Shown piece by piece: positions 22,537 to 33,661 of a DNA stretch of 64,000 bases. The stretch spans positions 127,697,429 to 127,761,428 of the forward strand of contig CM045770.1 of the NCBI GenBank assembly GCA_025200525.1. The letters are read 5' to 3'. Position 1 is the stretch's first letter. Each line of letters opens with the position of its first letter. The position numbers were made by a program, and so were the translations under genes. This stretch comes from Camellia lanceoleosa. Taxonomy: Eukaryota; Streptophyta; Magnoliopsida; Ericales; Theaceae. Below the pieces are notes generated by a model. The model had not been told where the DNA came from, searched no databases, and was given only the letters and a program-made list of their open reading frames with translations.

Positions 22537-22999
22537 TTTTAACCAATTGTTTTAGCCTTTTTTATTACACTTCTATTTTTTTTTATCTTTTCTCCTGTTT
22601 GTGCAAAAGTGATATTTACGTCCACTAAGTCCAAAATGCAATAAAGAGAAACAAGAATCAACTTAACCCAAGAAGCAAATCTTATTTTTTTCGGGGGAAA
22701 TTACAAAGGAAGAATCAAACTTATTTACAAGCGATGAGGGATTCTAAGTCAAACTCAAGATGTGCAACAAGGACTAGTTAAACTCAAAAGAGTGATAATG
22801 ACTTAAAAAAATCCAAACTTGAGTGATAATGACTTGAAATCCAAACTTGATAATAAGTGATAATGACACTTTCCTTGGTGATTTCCAAGGGTCAATTAGT
22901 CCCTTAAAAGTAAACACACTGATGAATAAAGAGAAATGAAAAATAAAAGATTGTGCTTTAGTATAAGAACATGTATACATTTGGGGTAGTGAACCTCCA

Positions 23000-23330
23000 A
23001 AGAATTTAAACCGTCAAGTATAGAACGCTTATGCTTTTGGTAGTAAATCCCCTAAGAGATTAAATCAGTAAGCATTGAACGTTGTATACTTTTGGTAATG
23101 AATCTCCTAAGCATAAAACGTTTTATGCCTTTGGTAGTGAATCTTCAAAGAGATTAAACCATTAAGCATAGAACGTTTTATACCTTTGGTAATGAACCTC
23201 CTAAGCATAAAACGCTTATGCTTTTGGTAGTGAATCTCCAAAGAGATTAAACCATTAAGCATAGAGCATTTTATACCTTTGGTAATGAACCTCCGAAGAG
23301 ATTAAACCATTAAGCATGGAAGAGTTCCTT
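23000..23330. repeat. Degenerate minisatellite in LTR F
   Basis: Five to six imperfect copies of a roughly 50-66-bp unit built from 'ttttggtagtgaatctccaa', 'agagattaaaccattaagca' and 'tagaacgttttatacctttg'. LTRs C and D have a single counterpart each (near 50350-50420 and 54340-54390), so it expanded in this copy. Confidence 0.8.
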
Positions 23331-23669
23331 TCTTATACTTGAACCACAATCTTAATTTTTCGCAACTTTTTAATCGAAATAAGCAAAGAATGGAGGGAGG
23401 TTGTAGAGATGATTATGCGAAGTTGATTAATTGATTAGTACAAACAAACTTGATATTTAAAACATAAATCGTTGAAATAAATTAAACAGCCCTCTAAATA
23501 GTATACAATAGTGCTGAAATTAAGCTATATAAAACGAGCAAAATTAAATAGGATCAAGTTAGTAAACAAGTAGAAGGAAGGGTGGCTAACCCCTCCGCTT
23601 TTACAACTTCAAATCACATAGTTTAGATGTTGAAAAACAGCCCCAAAAGAATTTAAGAGAAAACAACCA

Positions 23670-23790
23670 CTTTTACTATTTATCGCCAGAGGTTACTATT
23701 CACCGCTGGAGGTACTGTTCATCGTCGGGGTTACTATTCACCGCTGGATGAACTATTCACCACCGGAGGTTACTATTCATCCGGTGGGGT
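23670..23790. repeat. GC-rich cassette 2 of LTR F
   Basis: Five spaced copies of 'ttactattcaccgctggagg' variants with a period of about 20-22 bp. It is the positional counterpart of the GGCCGG-type cassette in the other Tat LTRs. Confidence 0.7.
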
Positions 23791-24319
23791 AAATTATTTA
23801 AAGTAATAAATTACAACAGTTTGTATACAATATCTAAATTACAGTAGATATGTGGCTGGTGCAGCATTCCCATTAAAGCGATTAAAAAAAAAAAAACACT
23901 CATGAAAAGAAGTAAATGAAGTATTTAAACAAATTATATAACATTTTTAAATTAAATAAAAATTTGCGAAAACTCACCTTCTGGGGAAATGATGAATTTT
24001 CTGAATCACAAACTTTCTTTTGATTACTCTCAAGTCTGTGGAATGTGTTCTCAATTCTCAGTCCAAAATTTGGAATTACAGCTTTAGTGGTTGGTTTTTG
24101 AATGGTGTATTGATGAAATGGAAATAAAAATATCAAAGAAAATATTTTATTTTCCCTCTCTCTCTCTAAAAAAAACTAATTTTCTTTCTTTCTGATTATT
24201 TTTCTCTCAAACTCTCTCGCACCACTTCATTTTTCTCTCTCTGATTTCTCACCCTTCCCTTTTTCTTTGCTGGGCCTCCCTTCTTTTTTTTTCTTCATCC
24301 CCGAGCCTCCATCTTCATC

Positions 24320-24327
24320 CTTATATA
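24320..24327 (-). promoter_or_regulatory. Putative TATA box of LTR F
   Basis: The minus strand reads TATATAAG about 510 bp from the LTR start and about 95 bp downstream of the 28-bp palindrome. Confidence 0.55.
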
Positions 24328-24334
24328 GGCAAAA

Positions 24335-24413
24335 TATAATATAATAATAATATAAACATAATAATAATAATATAAATATAATAATAATAATAATAATATA
24401 AATATATATACAT
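24335..24413. repeat. AT/AAT microsatellite
   Basis: Interrupted (ATA)n and (TA)n tract directly upstream (minus sense) of the LTR F TATA box. Confidence 0.9.
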
Positions 24414-24422
24414 ATTGTCTGA

Positions 24423-24450
24423 TGTTTGATGTCGGTACCGACATCAAACA
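24423..24450. repeat. Perfect 28-bp palindrome, cassette 1 of LTR F
   Basis: TGTTTGATGTCGGT followed immediately by its exact reverse complement. It occupies the place where the sister LTRs have GGCCGG- or GGTCGG-type cassettes. Confidence 0.93.
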
Positions 24451-24836
24451 AGTTGTTTTTATTATTTTTTAATATATATAATATATAATTTATACCAAAA
24501 TACTAAACATATAATATAATAATATTAAACATATAATATAATAATATAATTTTTTTATTATTTTCTTTTATATATATAAAATATATAATTTATACCAATT
24601 TATATAAAAACACCAAAAATATGAACAAACACATAACATTATCCAAAATTAAAAAATACTGAACTAATAAAATATTTAGTAGTTTAAAACAATTTAGCCA
24701 TCATGGTGAAGGTTGGGATTAAAGTTCAAATTCCATCTCTCATCGAGGATTCTGGAGAAACACATTCTAATTGTCATCATCGTAATCAAAAGAAAGTGTC
24801 CAAGTCTTAGGGCATGTCAAAATTGGGGTGTCTACA

Positions 24837-25439
24837 ACGCCTCATATAATTATGGGTCATCTATTTCGTTAGCACTAATGGATGTACTACGACATTATCC
24901 GTGAATTCTAAATTCTGAATATGCATATGAATTTTTTTTTGACTCTGAACTCTGATTTCTAAATCTGTTACGGATAACATTCATTAAAACCTTTACTCTG
25001 TTATTATTCAGTGGGCTCTAGTTCACCGTATTATTATGTATGTAGGTGATCAGATGCGTGACCAAGCTTAGTGATGATTGCTTGGAGATCTGTTTTGTCA
25101 GGTAACCACTGTGCCTCCCGAGGAGGTTCTTGTTTTGAGAAGTTGTCAAGTTTTGTGAACTATGTTTAAGACTTATGTTTTCTTTTGTTTAAGTCCGAAC
25201 ATGTCTTTTTGTTTACCTGTATGTGTGTGGCGACGCGAGAATGACGTGATAATGATGTAAATTAAGTTTTAAATTTTTTAGTCCCATGTATGTCTACATA
25301 GCTCTATAGACATTATATTATAATATTTGCTTCCGCTAGCCCCTTAATTTTGTTTAATCTATTCAGAGGCCTTCGGTAATCTCAGGGTTACTGGCTGGTT
25401 ACGACGCTAAACCTATAGGGGCGAGTTTGGGTCATGATA
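24837..25439 (+). mobile_element. 3' fragment of a chromovirus-like LTR 'J'
   Basis: Matches the last part of LTR I. Both have a 'gataacattcatt/ggacattcattt' block, a 'tgttattcacgggctttagc'-like block (12530-12549 in I), an ATATGTAGGT block, 'cagaggccttcgtaatc' and the end 'gggtcatgata'. The left half is missing exactly where LTR F begins, so the Tat element probably inserted into this older LTR. Its other half is not found at the left end of the Tat element. Confidence 0.7.
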
Positions 25440-27088
25440 GATACAATGTTAGGGAGTCAGTAAGTTAGATTATAACGAAAAAGTTGTTGTTACTCCATCG
25501 ACTCAAACTTTGAACCTCTGACCTTCTCACTAGTCTAAAGAATAATTATATAGACCACTAGGCCAATTATCCTGTCTCAAATACAAATATATAGTACAAC
25601 CCCTTTATATGAGTCTTTACTATAAAATTTCCTACAATTGTTTGAAATTTCTCAGATCAAATATATCCTTACCTCGATGGAAAGAGTATTATGATAATCA
25701 AGTGTGGTTAGGTTTTATTTGATAATCTAAATTCTTCAAATTTTTAAATAATATCAAGTATAACGTATCTTCAAAAACATTAAATTGATCGGATGTGTGT
25801 AAATTTTTGATTTGGGGTTGATCGATAAGAACCAATTGACAGATAAACAAAAAAACTCACAAAAATAGAATAAAAGTCAAGTTCTATATAGTTGAGTTCT
25901 ATGTCTTAACTGATTTAAGAATTTCTTTGGAGGTAATGAACAAATGAGATTGCAAAGAAACCAAACAAAACTAATATTATATAAATGAAATTGTCACTTG
26001 TTACAATAACAAGAGCAAGAACAAAAACACTTGACAAACACTAATTGACAAAAACAAGCTATAGCTTGAACTACTTGTAACAATGGTTAACTGCTATGGC
26101 TATTCCTAACTGCTGTAGAGCTACTCCTAGAATATCACGACTTGTGAATGAGGTTAAAAGGTCTTTTCCTCTCCGAAGTCCCAGCTTTTATACTCCGTTG
26201 TTGGCCACTTTCTCTTCCTTTTGCAACTACACGTGTCAATTACTGTTTGTTCCATGTCTTCCTTGATTTCAGCTCCACTCAACTATAATCCCTTGATGTT
26301 AGGAACTTCTTTGCAAGTCATGCGCCCATGACTTCACTTGACCCTCAATTTTAGCATGTGCTTCTAGTTACATAACAACTATATCTCTTGGCATATATTT
26401 TATCAATCCAGGCCACGTCAGTATCTCTATTGACAAGTCATATTACAAATTTTGGCACCACCAGATATCAATAATTTTTTTACCAAATCATATTTGCACT
26501 CAATTTGATACATATTTATTTTTTATATACAAATATAATTCAATGAAAGAATTATCAATATTCGATAAACTTAATATTTTCAAAATATGTTTTAGTTTTA
26601 TTATCAAAATAATACGTGAAACAAGTCCCATGTACAACCATCTCATCCATTCATTTTTATACCATCTTCAATCATTCATTAATTTTTTTTAATCTAATTT
26701 GATTTTAAATTTAAGTAAAAATTTTGATATGATATGAACTACTCTAATTCTTTCATTAAATTTTCATCAAAATCTTTTAAAAAATTGTTTTCTCATCCCA
26801 AATTTCATTTTTCATCAATTTTGGTGAAAAAAAACCTAACTCCAATGCTTCCTCTTTTAACAATTTTATCAAAGTTAAGTGAATTTTTTATAAACATTTT
26901 GATGAAAATTTGACCAAAGGAATGAAGTAGGTCATATTAAAGAATTTAGATAACTAAGAATAAAATCAAGTAATAAAGAATTTAATATCATAATATGTAT
27001 ATTGCTTGAGTGATAACTATGTTCTTAATGAAACATAAGGTTTTGGGCTTGAAACTTAGTTATGCTGTGTATATTAATTTTTTTTATT
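25440..27088. other. AT-rich non-coding stretch with a possible small LTR
   Basis: No coding signal. On the minus strand 'gagtataaaagctgggac' near 26176-26193 is a good TATA box with a following C/T-poor leader. The surrounding 25.85-26.46 kb could be a short LTR of another (perhaps Copia-type) element, but I found no convincing ends. The remainder (26.46-27.09 kb) is low-complexity AT-rich sequence. Confidence 0.35.
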
Positions 27089-27487
27089 TGGGTTAATTAC
27101 ACTTTTACCTCCTAAACTATCACCATTTTGTTTATGTAGTCCTTAAACTATTAATCTTGTCTTGTTGATCCCTAAACTGTCACATTTTGGTTATGATTAG
27201 TCCAAATGGTAGATGACATCCAAATTGTTAATGGCCAAGGTGAAAACGTGGTCTGCACGTGAGATTCAAAACTTGTAAAGGGATAAAACAGATTTTTCAC
27301 CTATATCTCCATTAAAAAAAGAAAAAAGAAAAAAAAAAAGAAGCAATAGGAGGAAACTTATACATCATACGTATTTAATATAATTAGGAGAGAACAATTG
27401 GGATTTATCTAGGGTTTCAAAATTCACCCAAATCAACTCGATTTAGGTTTGGATTTGTGTGAATCAACAGCATTGGAAGGGTTTCGA

Positions 27488-28497
27488 ATGGATCAACACG
27501 ATGAAGATGAATACAAACATGGTGAACTCCAAACCTGTAAGTATACTTCTCTCTCTCTATATATATATATATCTATATCAGTTTGTGTTTGTATGGTTGA
27601 TTGTCCATTTTTTTTTTCAACTTGCGCATTCAGTGTTTCTGTAACTACAAATAAAATCATTGTTTAAGCATTCTATGTTTTTTTAAGCATTATTTTTTGT
27701 TTGTTTTTGGAACAAAAATTAAGAAAGTGCTGTGTTATATAAAATAGTGTTATATTGTATCAAAGTCTTCAAAGTGATGTTTTTAAGAATTTTTGTTTGT
27801 TTCACAAATACTTAATGTAAAAGTGCTGTATTTTTATATTAAAAATATAAAAAGTGTATTTTGATGCCACATGACTTTTTATGTATTTTTCTTTGTTTGT
27901 TTTTGGAATAGAAGTTATGAAAGTTCTGCTTTGGAATAGATTATTCTGTTAGTGGAATCGTTAAAAGACATTGTATTTTTTTATTCCATTGTGGTCCCCA
28001 TGCATTCATGTAATGTCTCTGTTAATTTGAAATTTTTTGTCCCTTGCATTTATAGATTGTGGGTAGTAATTTTGATGCTTTTGTGGTCCCATACATGTGT
28101 AAATTGTCTCTGTTTTTTGGTCTCATACAGGCACCAATGCTAAGGTTGTTGACTTTGTGGAACATAGGTTTGAAAATTATTTCCATGATGTAAATGTTTA
28201 TGTTTGGGAATGGGACTGCAACACTAATAAATAAGGCAAGACTTATGAAGTTAATGTTGATGGGCAAGGTGGTAGAACTCATGAAGGCAGTGTTGAGGGA
28301 CAGGAAGGTACTAGTCATGAAGTCAATATGGATAGGCAATGGGGTATCACTTATGAAGATAATGTTGGTGAGCAAAGGGTAGTAGTTCTGATTTTGACGC
28401 TCAATATAAGGTGTTTGTTGATAGTGATTATAGTTTGAATGAGGAACCAATGCTAGGGATGAACCAACACACTGGTAAGCCATCACAAATCACTCAA
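27488..28497 (+). pseudogene. MULE protein N-terminal region, truncated
   Basis: Exon 1 encodes 'MDQHDEDEYKHGELQ' or, in the alternative frame, ends '..NSKP'. Joined in that second frame, exon 2 reads 'GTNAKVVDFVEHRFENYFHD' and continues to a stop. In another frame, four repeats of a 15-residue unit (for example 'HEGSVEGQEGTS', 'HEVNMDRQWGIT') lead to 'FVDSDYSLNEEP', the acidic 'DSDY' stretch common in MULE N-termini. The frame is interrupted and the catalytic region is absent. Confidence 0.42.
28232..28385. repeat. Imperfect 45-bp coding repeat
   Basis: Three to four units of about 45 bp with 'catgaag(g/t)cagtgttga'-like cores, keeping a 15-codon period. It lies in the truncated MULE exon. 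Confidence 0.65.
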
Positions 28498-29100
28498 CCA
28501 TGGGGTCCCTTGATCTATCAAATCTATCTACATGTGGCATCTTGAATCTTTCTAGTAGTCTTACTGCAATTTCGATACACCCATCTTCGATATCGAGGAC
28601 AGAATTGATTCCTTGGGATTTCTTAAACAATTTACGCAACTTGGCTATTTTTAGCATAGCTGGATCAAACTCAACAAAATCAAGGGAAAGAACCCTCGAT
28701 AAGATGTGCTGGAGTTTTGAAGGCTTGAGCCTGGTTGACTCTTCTTAGTAGATAGGAACCTAACTATTCTCAACTGGGGAGGTAACTGAATTGGATGGTC
28801 ACGGAGGTGGGTGAGTGGGGATGCCCTAGATGGCTGCTGCATCCCAAGAATTTGTTTCACCGAGCAATAATTGTGTGGTTTAGTGCATCCACAATCCGCT
28901 AGAGATTAGTGAACATGTCTACCAGATCTTATGGGTTCTGAGCCATTACGAAATTCGTGAACCGACAATCGAGGAGTTGAACAAGGGAGATCGAGAGGTG
29001 ATTATTGCAAATTCTTATCCAACTACACTAGTATGACCCTTCGCTTTCTAACCGATGGAAGAGACACAAACACTAGCCGATCTTAAACTAGATTTGTAGT
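28498..29100 (-). pseudogene. Tat gag fragment of the second element
   Basis: The minus strand contains 'FVEFDPAMLKIAKLRKLFKK', 'SQGINSVLDIEDG' and 'RLLERFKMPHVDRFDRSRDP', collinear with gag of the first element at 19500-19680. About half of the residues are identical by eye. The upstream part (28.7-29.1 kb) has several stops. The fragment ends at the fusion with the MULE remnant. Confidence 0.85.
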
Positions 29101-32047
29101 CTTGCAGAGCTTACCAAAGACAAGTCCACAGAGTTTGAGGATGTTAGAATTTTCTGAAGCTATAGTGAACTAACTACCTAGCAAAAGAAAAGAAAACAAA
29201 GAAACAAACCATCAATCAGACAACATTCTGACCACACTTCGGCTCAATCACCACATTTGTACAACTAATCACTAGATACCCCCACTGAAACTACACTAAT
29301 CTCAACTCGACAATTGATATATCTAAACCACTAATGTGAACAGAGAACCCCTATATAGATACCACACAAAGCATATAACAGTTAAGGCGAACAAACACCC
29401 CTATGGGGGGTTAGGGTTACTCTGTTCTAGCTTTTGGAACGATCTAGTGTTTCATTATTCAAACAAGTGATATCATCACATCTTAGACATGGAAAAGCAT
29501 CATTTCCTAACTTGGAAAGTTGCTATAGCTCAATATATGCACAAGGTCAATCTAGTCAAAAAGGTATCCCAGCAAGACACCTAAATATCTACAATTCCCA
29601 ACACATATAAGTAAAGGGAGGATCAAACAGTACATTGGTGATCCAGATCTGAGGCACAATTCCCATTATGATAGAGCCCATGTCAAGCATGCCATCTAAG
29701 ATATCGAATGGCAAATACAGTGACTTCTATGCACCGTGCATGAGATGCAATGAACATATAAATGAAAAGAAAACATCACATCATGAAGTTCAAGTCAAGT
29801 TCTCTTAGTTTCTTCAACAGAATTGCCAAAAACTATAGGATGCTTTTTGGGTTGCCACGCGTGCCTAACAGTTCAGACTTCCTATTTCTTTGATATAGTC
29901 TCACTAGTGCAATGTGAAACAGAAATGAGAGTCAAAATTTGGAAACCTTTATAGATATTCTATTTTATTGCAAATATTTACCGAAAATAGACTGCATCAT
30001 CAGATCTCAAAGTCGCCACCTAATATTTTGGGAAAACTAGAAAACCCATGACTCATGCCAAAGGCCACTGTCTGTCATAACCAAAGTATCTCGGCAGAAA
30101 CTTAGGTATGAGGGGGGGAAGGTCATTAATTGAGCACCCCCACTCACTTGATTGAAAGATCGACCTCTACTAAGTCATGATGTGAGTTTTATATTCTATA
30201 TATGCTCATGTTCCGGTTTATTTAATATGGCTAACATTATTATCTGAAGCAGATAAATATAGATTGCGTCACTTGTTCTGGTTATGCTTTGGTTTCATGC
30301 GTTTGGAAGAATCTTTTTTGCACAATTTCAAAGGAAAATGAATTCAGAAGCATAAGAATCAATCGCATTCCAACACAAGCAACTCAACTTCCATCCACTA
30401 GCATTTATACAGATATTCCAATTAAGTATGTAGCAACATGATATAGTAATGGATACAATAAAGAACATGCACACACAATATGCTAAAACTAAAAATGCTC
30501 ACCTACTACTCCTTGGCAGTAAGCCAAAAGAATGTATTAAGAAAATATATGCATGATCCTATATACAAATAGTTAATGCAATACATACACAGAATGCATC
30601 TAAAGGTTCGGCCACTAACATATGACATGTGTGTCATCTCAAGACATGAGGGAGCACACATAATCAGATTAGAAATGATAAACTCCACAAATGTAAATGA
30701 GTAGAAACCAAATATATGAAAAATGTATGCAAGTCATGGATATGATAAATGAGACATGATGCTATATACAGAAAGCATGTAAATAAAAAGAATAAAAAGA
30801 CGTGGGGCTAGAAGTTATTACAATAATTTGAATGAAAAGAAAGAAAGGCGGGTGGAAGAGATTATTATAACAATGAATGCATAAGCAAAAGAAAAGATGT
30901 GGGGTTAGAGAAATTATTACAACAATGAATTGATGCAACTGAAATAAAGATGAATCTAACAAATCATACTAAAATAAATAGCCAAATTTAAACAGCAGTC
31001 ACAAAAATGTCCAGGAGAACAATCACTAGAAACTGCCCTGTTCTACTTTGAGAAACCCATCTGGTCGTACACAAATTCATCCAACCGACTAAAAAGTGGT
31101 CTGGTTGAACATATCCTCTGAGCAAAACTCTATTTTATGAAGCAGGTCCATAATAGAAACAAAACAAATCTTTTAAGGGGTACTCATCATTTCTACCCCT
31201 CTATCTTATAGAGAGCATTCAAGAAAGAGGTAGATAGGCCTCAACCCTTATTGATAACACAAATGGCTATATACAACAGATATTTTACAACAACTCAACA
31301 AATAAAGTGAATTAAAGCAAAGTGAAATTCAAGCCTAAGAAATATATAGGAACCTACAATCATCTCTTTGTGAATAAGGGTAGGTTAGTACCCAAATCTA
31401 TGCTCTATTAATTGGAGAGAGTAGATTAATGCCCACCATTTCTTAGTGGAAGCTTTACTTTAAAAGCAAGAAATTCATGAAAGAGTATTGAAAACTCCTC
31501 TTCTACTCATGGAACAAGGATGTTTCCACATTTTCTATGTTCAAATGGATTCAGAAGAGAGTTTTGAACATATTTTACCCAAAACTTCTTACTTTAACTT
31601 CCAAGAAGAATCAATCAAAATAAGAGATAAAAACTTTCTCAACATCAAATCTCAAGAATCATCCAACTAACTCTATGAAACCACCACCACTATTAATTAA
31701 GATTGAGCATGGGTTGAAGCATATGGGCCAATACACTTGAATGATAAAATATATGATGAGAAAGTGTATGAAAATGAAAGAATTTAATCTACATAATCCA
31801 AACTTGTGGATGGATGACTACTTTCTACTTCCTTCCACATCCACATTGTTCCAATCAACACATCTATATACAACAATAATGAATTATACATCTAGAAAGC
31901 AAGAAAGGAGAGCAAAACAATAGAAAAGTAAAGAAAATTATCCACTCGATGGATGGGTGGCTACTTTCTACCTCTATCCACATCTATGACGACTTATCAC
32001 ATGATTACAACAAGTAAATAATGAAAATTTGAGCTTGGAGATGAATA

Positions 32048-32084
32048 GAGAGAGAGAGAGAGAGAGTGTGTGTGTGTGTGTGTG
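32048..32084. repeat. (GA)n-(GT)n compound microsatellite
   Basis: Ten GA units followed directly by nine GT units, within LTR G. Confidence 0.95.
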
Positions 32085-32349
32085 AGATAAAATTTTGAAA
32101 GTTTATCCTCTTAAAGAGAGTGAACTTTTTGGTTGTCAAACTCCTTCTTGGCACCCTCAAGGTTCTCTAGATATAGGTTAGTGTTCCTAGAATCCTCAAT
32201 AAGAAGCTTGAAGCTAAACTTTAATAGAGTTTTTGATGGTTGGTGTTTGAAAAGTGTAAGTTGAAGATGAAGAGTAAAGGTGAGCTCTCAATCTTCTTTC
32301 TAAGGCTTAGGTAAATTTTGTAACCCTGAGAAATGAAGTTTCATCCTCT

Positions 32350-32356
32350 ATTTATA
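32350..32356 (-). promoter_or_regulatory. Putative TATA box of LTR G
   Basis: The minus strand reads CTATAAATAGAGG, the plant TATA consensus, about 545 bp from the LTR start and downstream of cassette 1. Confidence 0.65.
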
Positions 32357-32897
32357 GACTTTTGGACATAAATATCTAAGATAATTGTGGAAAACTTGCA
32401 GGAAAAGCCGAAATTTCGAAAAAGGCTCTATACTCGGACAATTCAGCCGATTAAACAATTATTAATCCGGCCGAATAGATTTTCATCCGGCCATAAATTG
32501 TTATTTGGCCAGATGAAAAATATATCATCAAATTAATAAAGTAAAGTTAGCATGATTTGAAAGGAGAAACAGGTATTTCAGAGGATTTAACCCCTTCCAT
32601 TCATCCTCACCATATCCTCTGCTTGGTTTACTAAAAAAGACAACATTTTGAGTTTGAAAATGTGAGCCATAGGACATTGCGGAAATGTTTGGAACTGCAC
32701 CATCAAATGTATTTTGAAAAAGGTTTTCAAACGGTCGGAAAACATTTTGGCCAAAACGAATACTAGGTCAGGTTTAAAGCTTGAGTTTTGGTTTTCCTAC
32801 TGAAGAACTCGTAAGATTTAGCATATCTCAACTTTCATCATTGGGTATTCCAAAAAGAGAACCCAAGTCTTAAGGCTAGTCAAATGGGGTGTCTACA

Positions 32898-33194
32898 GCT
32901 ACTCTAGTGGCTAATTCTTGGCAGAGATTGGGACAAAATTGGTATAAAAAATAAAAAAAAGCACAAGAGCAAAAATGAAGTATGAGAAGAGTGAAACTCT
33001 AAATTAGCAATAAGAAAATTCTCATTTATTCTTACTTAATCAAAATCAAAACCCTAATTTCAAAAAGCACTAATTTTGAAATTAAAAATCCCAAATAAAA
33101 AATGAAAACCCTAATTTCTACAAAACAAACCTCAATGTGGACGATGGGAGGAAGAGGTGCAAAGCTTTGGCATGGTAGAAATGGGACAACTATG
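32898..33194. other. A-rich flank left of solo LTR B
   Basis: Contains repeated 'aaaccctaatttc' motifs and no convincing gene. The last five bases, CTATG, are the left copy of the target duplication of LTR B. Confidence 0.5.
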
Positions 33195-33414
33195 TGTAGA
33201 CACCCCATTTTTGACCGTCCTCAAGACTTGGACGTCACCGCTCGAACACTCGGTGATCATCCATGTGTGTGTTCGTTTGGAGTTCCCGGAGTTCTCGGCT
33301 CGCGCACCGTGCCTCAGGACCTCCGAACTCGACCGTTTGTGTTTGGTTTTGCACCAAACACTTGTGATTTGCCTTGGAAGGGCAGGGAATGCTTTATGAG
33401 GCATCCCCACACAC

Positions 33415-33540
33415 CACCGGCTGGGGCTAGAGGCCACCGGCTGGCTGTAGTTGTCACCGGCACTATATTGTGCCAGTCGGCACTATTTTGTGCCGGTCGG
33501 CACTATTTTGGGCGAAATGACCAATTTGCCCAGCCGACCA
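33415..33540. repeat. GC-rich palindromic cassette 1 of LTR B
   Basis: Repeats of 'ccaccggctgg' and of 'gtgccggtcggcactatttt'. The second cassette of the same LTR, at 35500-35610, uses the same cores ('cgatcggcactctttagtgc', 'caccggtg'). Confidence 0.85.
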
Positions 33541-33654
33541 CTGTGCACTTGCTTTCTGAGATATTTTCAGACAGCTGTGTGCAATTGTGTTCCCCTCCAT
33601 ACACGTGTATGGAGGGATGAGCTTGCTTAGTGGCCAAGCTTGTAAGCTTTTGGC

Positions 33655-33661
33655 CTATAAG
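33655..33661 (+). promoter_or_regulatory. Putative TATA box of LTR B
   Basis: CTATAAGAGG about 460 bp from the LTR start and about 115 bp downstream of cassette 1. Confidence 0.55.

Larger units (their letters stand above)
7910..24836 (-). mobile_element. Degenerate Ogre/Tat-lineage Ty3/Gypsy retrotransposon, 3' LTR missing
   Basis: On the minus strand the order is LTR F (20866-24836), primer site, gag (20093 down to about 18.8 kb), zinc-knuckle region, protease, reverse transcriptase, RNase H plus a second archaeal-type RNase H, integrase, integrase C-terminal tail, and a Tat-type 3' UTR ending near 8 kb. The second RNase H and the very long LTR place it in the Tat/Ogre branch. Two younger solo LTRs, H (8312-10260) and I (10622-12994), are nested in it. 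Every protein block has frameshifts or stops. The left boundary is approximate because the 3' LTR is absent. Confidence 0.85.
20866..24836 (-). mobile_element. 5' LTR 'F' of the Tat element (about 4.0 kb)
   Basis: On the minus strand it starts TGTAGACACCCCAA at 24836 and ends GGGGCTTGGCA at 20866, just before the primer site. It shares with LTRs A-E and G the internal block with 'tctggcaaagcagtcc' (minus) and 'ggagtccgaactgta'. It contains a TATA box, two GC-rich cassettes (24423-24450 and 23670-23790), a local minisatellite (23000-23330), a microsatellite and a 175-codon open frame. Its right side abuts an older chromovirus-like LTR fragment (J). Confidence 0.86.
27089..28497 (+). mobile_element. 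5' part of a Mutator-like element (MULE)
   Basis: The left end 'gggttaattacacttttacc' with the following 'cctaaactatc' and 'ccctaaactgtcac' repeats resembles the terminal repeats of plant MULEs as I recall them. A gene-like leader and first exon follow (ATG at 27488, GTAAGT donor at 27538), then an intron to an acceptor near 28129 (catacag) and a second exon. Only the N-terminal part of a MULE transposase-type protein is present; it is cut at 28497 by a Tat fragment. No right terminal repeat was found. Confidence 0.5.
28498..32897 (-). mobile_element. Second, truncated Tat element (gag fragment to 5' LTR G)
   Basis: On the minus strand: 5' LTR G (29834-32897), primer site TGGCAATTCTGTTG (29815-29828), a 0.7-kb leader alignable to that of the first Tat element, and gag down to 28498, where homology stops abruptly inside the capsid core. 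All of pol and the 3' end are missing. Confidence 0.82.
29834..32897 (-). mobile_element. 5' LTR 'G' of the second Tat element (3064 bp)
   Basis: The minus strand starts TGTAGACACCCCATTTGAC and ends CATCCTATA, six bases before the primer site. The internal blocks 'tcagatctcaaagtcgccac' and 'taacagttcagacttcc' (plus strand) match the sister LTRs. Cassette 1 lies at 32430-32520 and cassette 2 at 31050-31110 (ATCCGGCC / ATCTGGTC cores). A TATA box lies at 32350-32356. Confidence 0.82.

Noticed and set aside
25480..25600. SINE- or tRNA-like phrase 'gaacctctgaccttc' with 'gaccactaggccaa'
   Set aside because: Only a vague B-box resemblance, no A box at proper distance, no tail or target duplication.
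33102..33620. 172-codon plus-strand open frame over the left edge of LTR B
   Set aside because: It crosses the LTR boundary and target duplication, has no family resemblance, and is not kept in the sister LTRs.
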